DNA from: Psychroflexus sp.
GTDB lineage: Bacteria > Bacteroidota > Bacteroidia > Flavobacteriales > Flavobacteriaceae
Length of the DNA: 6,108 nt
Reading direction: 5' to 3'
Assembly: GCA_003565575.1 (NCBI GenBank)
Contig: PXBV01000125.1
Coordinates: 1 to 6,108 of the forward strand
The stretch's first letter is position 1. Every line of letters begins with the position of its first letter. A program made the position numbers and the translations under genes. The notes below the pieces were generated by a model that was given only the letters and a program-made list of their open reading frames with translations, did not search any database and had not been told where the DNA came from. Positions 1 to 6,108 of the stretch are shown one piece after another.

Positions 1-2850
1 CGAGGATACAGGTATGGATTGCCGAATGACCAATACTACTTCAAGTCTGCAGAGGAGATGAAGTCCTTGTTCAAAGACCTCCCAGAAGCCATTTCAAATA
101 CTGAAAAAATTGCAGACAAAGTAGAAGCTTATGAGTTAGCAAGAGAAGTACTTCTACCAGCTTTTACAATTCCTGAGCAATTTATAGATGAGAAGGATAA
201 AGAAGATGGTGGTAAGAGAGGAGAAAATGCCTATCTAAAGCATTTGACTTTTGAAGGCGCCAAAGAACGCTATGGTAAGTTGACTTCAGAGATTGAAGAA
301 CGACTCAACTTTGAGTTATCTGTCATTGCAAATACTGGCTATCCTGGCTATTTTTTAATTGTTGAAGATTTTATTCGCGAAGCAAGAAACATGGGCGTTT
401 CGGTAGGGCCAGGCCGAGGCTCTGCAGCTGGAAGTGCAGTGGCTTATTGCTTAAAAATCACAAACATTGATCCTATCAAATACGATCTTCTGTTTGAGCG
501 ATTTTTAAATCCTGAACGAGTGAGTATGCCAGATATAGACATCGATTTTGATGATGAAGGGCGAAGCAAGGTGATGGATTATGTGATTGATAAATATGGA
601 GAAAATCAAGTAGCACAAATCATTACTTATGGAACCATGGCGGCTAAATCGGCCATTAGAGATACGGCTAGGGTGTTAGATTTACCACTCTATGAAGCTG
701 ACCGCATCGCTAAATTGATTCCTGATATGTCCAAGCTGGGAAAAATTTTCAGTATGGAAGAGAAGGAAATTCGGAAAAAATTCAGGTCTGAAGACGTTGA
801 TAAGGTCTTGGAGTTAATTTCCATTTCAGAGCAAGATTCACCGGAAGCTCAAACCATAAATCAAGCTAAAATTCTTGAAGGTTCGGTTAGAAATACAGGG
901 ATTCATGCCTGTGGAGTCATTATTACTCCAGACGATATTACAAAGTTTGTTCCAGTCTCCACAGCCAAAGATTCTGATTTATACGTTACTCAATTTGATA
1001 ATTCTGTAGTTGAAAATGCTGGCTTATTAAAAATGGACTTTTTGGGCTTAAAAACCCTTACGCTCATCAAGGATACCGTTGAAATCGTAAAAGCAAGACA
1101 TGGTAAAGATTTGGATCCAGAAGCCTTTCCTTTAGATGATGAAAAAACTTATGAGCTTTTTCAACGTGGAGAAACTGTTGGGATTTTTCAGTACGAATCT
1201 GCGGGAATGCAGGAGCATATGAAAAGCTTAAAGCCAACGGTTTTTGAAGACCTCATTGCCATGAATGCCCTTTACAGACCTGGGCCTATGCAGTATATCC
1301 CTAACTTTATCAACCGTAAACATGGTCGAGAAGAGATATCCTATGATTTACCAGAAATGCAGGAATACCTGGAAGAAACCTACGGGATTACGGTCTACCA
1401 AGAGCAAGTGATGCTACTATCACAAAAGTTAGCTGGATTTACCAAGGGCGAAGCCGATGTCTTACGAAAAGCCATGGGGAAAAAGTTGAAGGACGTATTG
1501 GCCAAATTGAAACCTAAGTTTATCAATCAGGCCAAAGAAAAAGGACACCCTGGAGAGGTTCTAGAGAAAATATGGAAAGATTGGGAAGAATTTGCGAGTT
1601 ATGCGTTCAATAAATCGCATTCTACCTGCTATGCGTTTGTAGCTTACCAAACGGCGTATCTTAAAGCACATTATCCAGCAGAGTATATGGCAGCTGTTCT
1701 TTCAAACAATATGAACGACATCAAGAAAGTGACTTTTTTTATGGAAGAATGTAAACGCATGGGCTTATCAGTTTTAGGGCCAGACGTAAATGAATCCTAC
1801 TACAAGTTTTCTGTGAATCAAGATAATGCCGTTCGCTTTGGTATGGGCGCGGTAAAGGGCGTAGGTGGAGGTGCTGTTTCTACGATTGTAGAAAATAGAA
1901 AGAAAGACGGGGCTTACCTGTCTATTTTTGATTTAGCAAAACGAATTGATTTGCGAGCAGCTAACAAAAAAGCATTTGAAAGTTTGGCGTATGCTGGAGC
2001 TTTTGATAGTCTCGGGCATGTACACCGAGCGCAGTATTTTCAAATTACAGAAGGAGAGTTGACCTTTTTAGAAAAGGTCATTAAATATGCTGCGCGTTAT
2101 CAGGAGAATAAAAATTCTGCACAAGTTAGTTTGTTTGGGGACGCGAGCGAAGTTCAAATTCCAGAGCCAGAAGTGCCTCCGTGTGAGCCATGGCATAATA
2201 TGCGAACTCTCAAAGCTGAAAAAGAAGTGGTAGGCTTATTCTTATCTGGCCATCCTCTAGATGATTTTAAAGTTGAAATTCAATCGTTTTGTAATGCAAA
2301 TTTGAGCTACATGGCTCATATAGAAGAGCATTTGGGCAAAGACTTATCTATAGCGGGAGTGGTTACCGATGTGAATCATCGGGTGAGCAAAAATGGAAAA
2401 GGCTTTGCAACGTTTGTTTTAGAGGATTACAATGAAAGCCATGAGTTTTGGATATTTGGAGAGGAGTATTTAAAATTTAGACATTTTTTAATTCAGGATA
2501 ACTTTATACACCTTAGGTTGAAAGCTACACAGTTTATAGATAGAAATACAGGGCAGCTAGGACGGGTGCGTGTAGGCTTTTTGAACTTTAAGCAACTTCA
2601 AGATGTGCTGAGCGATAATGCTAAAAAACTAACCATTCACATGAATGTAGATGATTTATCCGAAGATCAAATCACGTCAATAAAGTCATTGTTTTCTTCA
2701 CACGCAGGAGATCATCTATTGGATTTTGTGATTCATGAAAAAGAAACAAGGGTGAAAATTCAGATGCAAAGTAAGTCTCAAAAGGTAAATATCTCTAACG
2801 CTTTGATTTCAGAATTAAAACAAAACAACATCGTATTTAAATTGAAATAA
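1..2850 (+). CDS. dnaE: DNA polymerase III subunit alpha, 5'-truncated by window edge
   Basis: Catalytic subunit of the replicative DNA polymerase (C-family), which makes both strands at the fork in the cytoplasm. The frame is open from base 1, so the TTG at 19 is not a start. The 949 codons here lack the N-terminal PHP domain and nearby region (about 480-550 residues, judged from usual Bacteroidota DnaE size). Counting residues from base 1: GPGRGS (136-141) and PDIDIDF (177-183) in the palm, with catalytic Asp178 and Asp180; third catalytic Asp346 in KMDFLGL; fingers motifs such as RPGPM (426-430), YQEQVM and FNKSHS (536-541); helix-hairpin-helix around 611-630 (GAVKGVGGGAV); QVSLF at 708-712, fitting the internal beta-clamp binding motif; OB-fold about 783-845 (SIAGVVTDVNHRV). 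It ends with a TAA after a C-terminal segment that looks complete. There is no frameshift or internal stop. The identification is certain; only the 5' end is missing. Confidence 0.97.
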   Translation, partial: RGYRYGLPNDQYYFKSAEEMKSLFKDLPEAISNTEKIADKVEAYELAREVLLPAFTIPEQFIDEKDKEDGGKRGENAYLKHLTFEGAKERYGKLTSEIEERLNFELSVIANTGYPGYFLIVEDFIREARNMGVSVGPGRGSAAGSAVAYCLKITNIDPIKYDLLFERFLNPERVSMPDIDIDFDDEGRSKVMDYVIDKYGENQVAQIITYGTMAAKSAIRDTARVLDLPLYEADRIAKLIPDMSKLGKIFSMEEKEIRKKFRSEDVDKVLELISISEQDSPEAQTINQAKILEGSVRNTGIHACGVIITPDDITKFVPVSTAKDSDLYVTQFDNSVVENAGLLKMDFLGLKTLTLIKDTVEIVKARHGKDLDPEAFPLDDEKTYELFQRGETVGIFQYESAGMQEHMKSLKPTVFEDLIAMNALYRPGPMQYIPNFINRKHGREEISYDLPEMQEYLEETYGITVYQEQVMLLSQKLAGFTKGEADVLRKAMGKKLKDVLAKLKPKFINQAKEKGHPGEVLEKIWKDWEEFASYAFNKSHSTCYAFVAYQTAYLKAHYPAEYMAAVLSNNMNDIKKVTFFMEECKRMGLSVLGPDVNESYYKFSVNQDNAVRFGMGAVKGVGGGAVSTIVENRKKDGAYLSIFDLAKRIDLRAANKKAFESLAYAGAFDSLGHVHRAQYFQITEGELTFLEKVIKYAARYQENKNSAQVSLFGDASEVQIPEPEVPPCEPWHNMRTLKAEKEVVGLFLSGHPLDDFKVEIQSFCNANLSYMAHIEEHLGKDLSIAGVVTDVNHRVSKNGKGFATFVLEDYNESHEFWIFGEEYLKFRHFLIQDNFIHLRLKATQFIDRNTGQLGRVRVGFLNFKQLQDVLSDNAKKLTIHMNVDDLSEDQITSIKSLFSSHAGDHLLDFVIHEKETRVKIQMQSKSQKVNISNALISELKQNNIVFKLK
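2122..2136 (+). other. Internal beta-clamp binding motif in DnaE (QVSLF)
   Basis: Five codons read Gln-Val-Ser-Leu-Phe, followed by Gly. This matches the QxxLF-type peptide by which DnaE proteins dock into the hydrophobic cleft of the sliding clamp DnaN. It sits where the family carries it, between the helix-hairpin-helix region and the OB-fold, at the start of a proline- and acid-rich linker. The sequence match is seen directly; clamp binding is inferred from the family. Confidence 0.7.
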
Positions 2851-3123
2851 GGAAGAGGTGTTTAGTATCAAAAGGAGAGCTTACCTCACATATAACAAAC
2901 AAACTTAAACTTTTAATGCAAGGTAAGCGTCTTAAAAAAGTGGCAAATTTACAACTTTTTATAAATTTATCACAAATTATACTCTAAAAAATATATTTAA
3001 ATTCCAGTGATTTTTTTGAAAACTAATCAGAAGGTTATTGGTTTCATAAGATCATTTAGGATTAACTATTAAAATTTCAATTTTGATCCTTCAAAACAGT
3101 ATCTAGTTGATTTTTAGTGATTC
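2851..3123. other. AT-rich convergent intergenic region, no gene seen
   Basis: This spacer separates the 3' ends of dnaE (+) and the CBS gene (-), so it should contain the terminators of both, yet I see no GC-rich stem followed by a T-run in either direction. The clearest structure is an 8-bp inverted repeat, GCTTACCT at 2879-2886 with AGGTAAGC at 2921-2928, around a 34-base loop and without a T-run. A weaker imperfect stem pairs 3018-3027 with 3037-3045. The only open frame worth mentioning is a 23-codon one at 2916-2987, which has no ribosome binding site or recognisable product and is not called. No tRNA or known RNA family is apparent. Confidence 0.6.
2879..2928. repeat. 8-bp inverted repeat downstream of dnaE
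   Basis: GCTTACCT (2879-2886) and AGGTAAGC (2921-2928) are perfect reverse complements around a 34-base AT-rich loop, about 30 bases past the dnaE stop. The bases after the right arm (GTCTTAAAAAAG) give no U-run for transcripts from dnaE. A true Rho-independent terminator is therefore not supported, although the stem might stabilise the 3' end. Eight matching bases over this distance could be chance. Confidence 0.25.
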
Positions 3124-3543
3124 CTAGTTGCAGTGAGTATTGTAGTGTCTTATCATATCTGTAGTTGTAACAATACCTACTAAGTTGTCATTTTCTAAAA
3201 CAGGCAGTGCATGAAAATTTTCTTTTGTGAATAAGTCTGCTGCTTTCCCTATAGGATCTGAGGCGTTGACATAAGAGACTTGTTTAGACATAACTTGCTC
3301 AAGTGAGAACATATCATAAACCGTAGTTTCCACTGTATCTCCATCATCGTTTGTTGAATCTGCAAATGAAATACGCAATAAATCATTATAGCTCAACATG
3401 CCTACTATTTTAGACCCTCTCACAACTGGCAAGTGGCGTATGTTGTGTTTTTTAAAAAGGGATTCAGCTTTGGTTAAACTGTCTTCTAGATTGAGTTTAA
3501 TTAGGTTTTTGGTCATCAATTTTTGTATCGCTGTAGTTTTCAT
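3124..3543 (-). CDS. Stand-alone tandem CBS-domain protein
   Basis: A 139-residue cytoplasmic protein made almost entirely of two CBS domains: residues 6-58 and 81-134. Each has the usual pattern of an N-terminal 'xxxMT/SK' strand, a helix, a HLPV/ALPV strand (38-41 and 112-115) and a GxxT/SxxD-type tail (G48-S51-D54 and G123-T126-D129), the site that normally contacts the ribose or phosphate of adenine nucleotides. Paired CBS domains form a Bateman module that senses AMP, ATP, SAM or similar ligands. Here no enzyme or transporter domain is attached, so the partner is unknown. The inter-domain linker (about 59-80) is acidic (DSTNDDGD). There is no signal peptide or membrane segment. The start is the ATG at 3543-3541: an in-frame TAG lies upstream at 3585-3583 with no ATG between. 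The gene converges on dnaE and is separated from the upstream metalloprotease by a terminator, so it is probably transcribed alone. The family call is firm; the physiological role is not known. Confidence 0.9.
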   Translation of the reverse strand: MKTTAIQKLMTKNLIKLNLEDSLTKAESLFKKHNIRHLPVVRGSKIVGMLSYNDLLRISFADSTNDDGDTVETTVYDMFSLEQVMSKQVSYVNASDPIGKAADLFTKENFHALPVLENDNLVGIVTTTDMIRHYNTHCN

Positions 3544-3596
3544 AGCTTTTGAATTTAATTTCAGTATAAAGATGCGATGAGTCTACTTGATTTGGT

Positions 3597-3613
3597 ATGA
3601 TGAAAATCATCAT
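3597..3613. promoter_or_regulatory. Perfect 7-bp palindrome upstream of the CBS gene
   Basis: ATGATGA (3597-3603), an AAA spacer and TCATCAT (3607-3613) form a perfect inverted repeat whose nearest end is 53 bases upstream of the CBS-gene ATG. It lies between that start and the terminator of the metalloprotease gene, which is where the CBS promoter should be. It could be an operator for a dimeric regulator or a hairpin in the leader RNA. I could not find a convincing Bacteroidota promoter (TTG with TAnnTTTG) around it, so the role is a guess. Confidence 0.3.
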
Positions 3614-3655
3614 TTAGTAAGTTTTTTTCGATTGAGCTAGTATTTTCATTAAATT

Positions 3656-3695
3656 AAATAAAAAACGGTTTTTAGTAAATCACTAAAAACCGTTT
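3656..3695 (-). terminator. Rho-independent terminator of the metalloprotease gene
   Basis: A perfect 14-bp stem pairs 3663-3676 with 3682-3695 around a 5-base loop (3677-3681). Read on the minus strand it is AAACGGTTTTTAGT, loop, ACTAAAAACCGTTT, continuing into T-rich sequence (six T at 3665-3660, then A, then TTT). It begins 17 bases past the stop codon of the metalloprotease gene. On the plus strand no T-run follows the stem, so it acts mainly on leftward transcription. It should stop metalloprotease transcripts before the CBS gene. Confidence 0.9.
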
Positions 3696-3712
3696 GAACT
3701 TGACAATAAAGC

Positions 3713-6052
3713 TTATGAATCAGTCTTTATCGACTTTTCAAGTAGTTTCCCTATGTACATATAATGTGCTCTTAAATTTTCGTTTGAATTAGTTAATCTT
3801 GTTTTTGTAGAAGAAAGAAGCTCTTCCTGAAGCTTAAAGCAATGCGCTTTTAACTCTAACGCTAACTCTTTATCATTTTCTAATTGAATAAGTTGGTGTA
3901 CTAAGTGTTTTTGAAGCTCTCGCTCTACTTGATCTGGTGAAGTTCTGGAGTTGAAAATGTCTTTCACAAGTGCATCTAGCAATTCTTGTGGAGATAAGCC
4001 ATCCCCAGGTAAGGTAGAACTAGCATCCCACATAGTGTTGAGCCGCTTTGCACCTAAAAGTTGGTTAAGCACAGTTTTGTTCATATTGATGAGACTTTCT
4101 AGCTTACCAGACTTAGCAAATTTTGATAACAAATTCTCGTCAACTAGCCAGTATTGTGGAGTCCAAACATATTCATTTAAGAATGCTAAAGCTTCCTTTT
4201 GCTTTGTTTTCTCTACAACTTGGTATGGCAAACCAACTTGACCTTTGTGCAAAAGCGTTTCGTGTACACCGCCCACATTACTTACCACATGGTAAATATA
4301 TCTTCTATAAACGCTAAGCATTTCGCCATAAAGCTCTTCTAAATCATTATAATTTTGTCCCTCAGGGGTTGTCCATTCTTCTAGGTTTTTGGCCACAATC
4401 TTAAGATTATTTAAACCATATGTGCTAGCTTTTATGGAGTTATCTCCAATGTCTTCAGTTTGAGCTGCAGGGTCATTTCCACGGCTTCCAAACATATACA
4501 AAGGATCGGTGCTACGCTCATCCACAAAGCTTTTTAGTTTGGCTTGGTCTTGTTCTGCATTACTGTTGGGGAAATACCGGTAGCCCCACTCTATAGCGTA
4601 CTCATCATAGGGTCCAAGTTGCCTTACAAAACGTATGTTTTCATCGCCAGGTTGAGCCACATAATTATAACGAGCATAGTCCATAATGGTAGCAGCAATT
4701 CCCATCTTCTGGGTGAAATTGCCAGATCTAAGCGAATCTACCGGATAGGCTGAACTGGCTTTCATATTATGCGGTAAACCTAGAGCATGACCAATTTCGT
4801 GTGAAATCACTCGACGCATCATCTCCCCAATTTCTTCCTCTGGAGTATCCAAAGTTCTAGCTTTGGGGTTGGCAGCTCCAGTTTCTAACAAATAGCGGTT
4901 TCTGTAGGACCTTAGATGGTTATGGTACCAGATAATATCAGATTCTATTATTTCACCAGTTCGTGGGTCAGATACACTAGGGCCAGTTGCATTTCTAGTG
5001 GTGGAAGCCACATACCTTACTGTTGAATAACGCACATCTTCTGGACTGAAATCTGGATCCTCTTTTGGTGTAGGAGCTACTTTAGCTTTTATGGCATTTT
5101 TAAAGCCTGCTTTTTCAAATGCAGCATTCCAATCTTCAATGCCTTGAATAAAGTAGGGTCTCCATTTTTCTGGCGTAGCAGGGTCTAGGTAGTAAACAAT
5201 TGGTTTTTTAGGCTCAGAGAGCTTGCCTTGTTCGTAGGCTTTTTCGTCTTTGGGTTCTAATCTCCAACGGCGGATGATCCGCATTTCGTCAGATTTTAAA
5301 GCATCTGAGCTGTAATTGTATTTCCTGAGTCCAAACCAACCTACTCTAGAATCTTCATACCTTACTTGCATTTTATCCTCGGGCAAAGCAATGATAGAAT
5401 GGTTGATTTGAAATGTAAAGGTGTTGGTGGAATTTCCGCGGGGTGGCTTATCCGTAGGGAAGGTTAAGGTATGTACAATTTCAGTATTTTCTGGAAAACT
5501 CTTCACTGAATTGATTCGGCTACGTTTGCCATCTACTTTTCCGATTTTATATTCCGTTTTTAAATTATCTGGAATGATATTGAAAGACGGAGAATCTGCA
5601 TTAAAAAACGAAGATACCTCAATAACAATCGGCTCTCCTTTTTTAGATTCAATAGGAAATGAAGCTAAAATAGGATTCAAGTTGTTTTGAGCAACACTTA
5701 GACTTATCGGGTCTTCTTCATTTGCTATGTTTGTGGTCAGAACTTGAACCACATCTATAGCATTGCCTACTTTGACAAAATGGATCATTTGTTCAGAAGT
5801 TTTGGACCCCGCATTTCGGTAAGCAGAATAATTGGGAGGTAATTGTTTGAGGCGCGTTACCATCAAAAGGTCTTTTTCCAAAACCTCTTCAGTCAACTCA
5901 AAATAAAGCTTGTCCTCATCATAATAAGTGGTGATAAGCCCTTTGCTTTTAGGCAGTTGTTTTAAGGTTGTACTTAAATCTTGTTCGGCTTTCTTTTGAG
6001 CATGCCCAAGAGACAAACTCAAAGCTAACATCAGTAATATAAGATATCTCAT
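3713..6052 (-). CDS. Secreted zinc-dependent metalloprotease (metzincin; DUF5118-DUF5117-DUF4953 type)
   Basis: A complete 779-residue exported metallopeptidase. Residues 1-18 are a signal peptide: Arg2, a Leu-rich core at 4-15, and GHA before the likely cut at 18/19. There is no lipobox Cys, so it is probably periplasmic or secreted. The catalytic motif HEIGHALGLPHN (418-429) supplies zinc ligands His418, His422 and His428 with Glu419 as general base. Met457 in ATIMDY is the metzincin Met-turn. The N-terminal part (about 25-80, then about 85-300) resembles the DUF5118 and DUF5117 regions of the Bacteroidota 'zinc-dependent metalloprotease' family. The catalytic and C-terminal part fits DUF4953, including GPYDEYAIEWGYRY (480-493) and NVGGV (592-596). 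I see no type IX secretion C-terminal domain: the tail is helical and charged. Length is close to the usual size of about 800 residues. The ATG at 6052-6050 is fixed by an in-frame TGA upstream at 6082-6080, and only an A/T-rich stretch precedes it, as is common in this phylum. Domain names are from recognition, not a search. The substrate is unknown. Confidence 0.93.
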   Translation of the reverse strand: MRYLILLMLALSLSLGHAQKKAEQDLSTTLKQLPKSKGLITTYYDEDKLYFELTEEVLEKDLLMVTRLKQLPPNYSAYRNAGSKTSEQMIHFVKVGNAIDVVQVLTTNIANEEDPISLSVAQNNLNPILASFPIESKKGEPIVIEVSSFFNADSPSFNIIPDNLKTEYKIGKVDGKRSRINSVKSFPENTEIVHTLTFPTDKPPRGNSTNTFTFQINHSIIALPEDKMQVRYEDSRVGWFGLRKYNYSSDALKSDEMRIIRRWRLEPKDEKAYEQGKLSEPKKPIVYYLDPATPEKWRPYFIQGIEDWNAAFEKAGFKNAIKAKVAPTPKEDPDFSPEDVRYSTVRYVASTTRNATGPSVSDPRTGEIIESDIIWYHNHLRSYRNRYLLETGAANPKARTLDTPEEEIGEMMRRVISHEIGHALGLPHNMKASSAYPVDSLRSGNFTQKMGIAATIMDYARYNYVAQPGDENIRFVRQLGPYDEYAIEWGYRYFPNSNAEQDQAKLKSFVDERSTDPLYMFGSRGNDPAAQTEDIGDNSIKASTYGLNNLKIVAKNLEEWTTPEGQNYNDLEELYGEMLSVYRRYIYHVVSNVGGVHETLLHKGQVGLPYQVVEKTKQKEALAFLNEYVWTPQYWLVDENLLSKFAKSGKLESLINMNKTVLNQLLGAKRLNTMWDASSTLPGDGLSPQELLDALVKDIFNSRTSPDQVERELQKHLVHQLIQLENDKELALELKAHCFKLQEELLSSTKTRLTNSNENLRAHYMYIGKLLEKSIKTDS

Positions 6053-6108
6053 AGTTAAATTGAATTTTTTTATGAGACTTCATTAACGTTGAAAAGTTCA
6101 ATCTTAAC
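6053..6108 (-). promoter_or_regulatory. Upstream region of the metalloprotease gene, with a short palindrome
   Basis: The 56 bases before the metalloprotease ATG are AT-rich and contain no gene. A small perfect inverted repeat, TTGAA-AAG-TTCAA at 6089-6101, lies about 36 bases upstream of the start, in a plausible promoter or operator position. It is flanked by related GTTAA/TTAAC pentamers. I cannot identify a clear -33/-7 promoter pair, and the window ends before the neighbouring gene can be seen, so the repeat could instead belong to that gene. Confidence 0.25.

Noticed and set aside
19..21. TTG as a start codon for the dnaE frame
   Set aside because: The frame is open to base 1 and the residues before it (YRYG) continue the polymerase sequence. 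The protein also lacks its PHP domain, so the gene simply enters from outside the window.
2945..2968. AT-only inverted repeat AAATTTA/TAAATTT as a terminator
   Set aside because: The stem has no G or C, would be unstable, and is not followed by a clear T-run in either direction.
2916..2987. 23-codon open frame (ATG to TAA) in the spacer after dnaE
   Set aside because: It is very short, has no clear ribosome binding site or recognisable motif, and lies in AT-rich DNA where such frames are expected by chance.
3018..3045. Imperfect stem (3018-3027 with 3037-3045) as a terminator for dnaE or the CBS gene
   Set aside because: It has a bulge and a G-U pair, and no T-run follows it on either strand.
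3398..3580. 60-codon plus-strand open frame over the start of the CBS gene
   Set aside because: It is antisense to a well-supported two-CBS protein and its translation shows no family features.
3951..5690. Several plus-strand open frames of 64-96 codons
   Set aside because: All lie antisense within the metalloprotease gene, whose domains and active site are intact. Their translations have no recognisable motifs.
3124..6052. CBS gene and metalloprotease as one operon
   Set aside because: They share a strand, but a perfect 14-bp stem with a T-rich tail lies just after the metalloprotease stop, which argues for separate transcripts.

Overview
The window is ordinary chromosomal DNA from a low-GC member of the Bacteroidota. 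The evidence is the replicative polymerase, whose sequence resembles DnaE of Flavobacteriia and Cytophagia, and a secreted metzincin of a multi-domain family typical of that phylum. AT-rich intergenic DNA and weak ribosome binding sites also fit. I cannot place it more finely than phylum or class from sequence alone.

Layout: positions 1-2850 (+) hold the 3' two thirds of dnaE, which enters through the left edge. A gap of about 270 bases (2851-3123) has no convincing gene. Positions 3124-3543 (-) encode a small stand-alone protein with two CBS domains, convergent with dnaE. The gap 3544-3712 holds a small perfect palindrome upstream of the CBS gene and a strong intrinsic terminator belonging to the next gene. 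Positions 3713-6052 (-) encode a complete secreted zinc metallopeptidase (HExxHxxGxxH plus Met-turn). The last 56 bases are its upstream region.

The genes do not look like one pathway. dnaE is a replication gene read rightward. The CBS gene and the metalloprotease are both read leftward, but the terminator at 3656-3695 lies between them, so they are probably separate transcription units. I found no mobile element, CRISPR array, RNA gene, toxin-antitoxin pair or defence-like cluster, and no sign of a novel multi-gene system. The findings are small local observations of modest interest.
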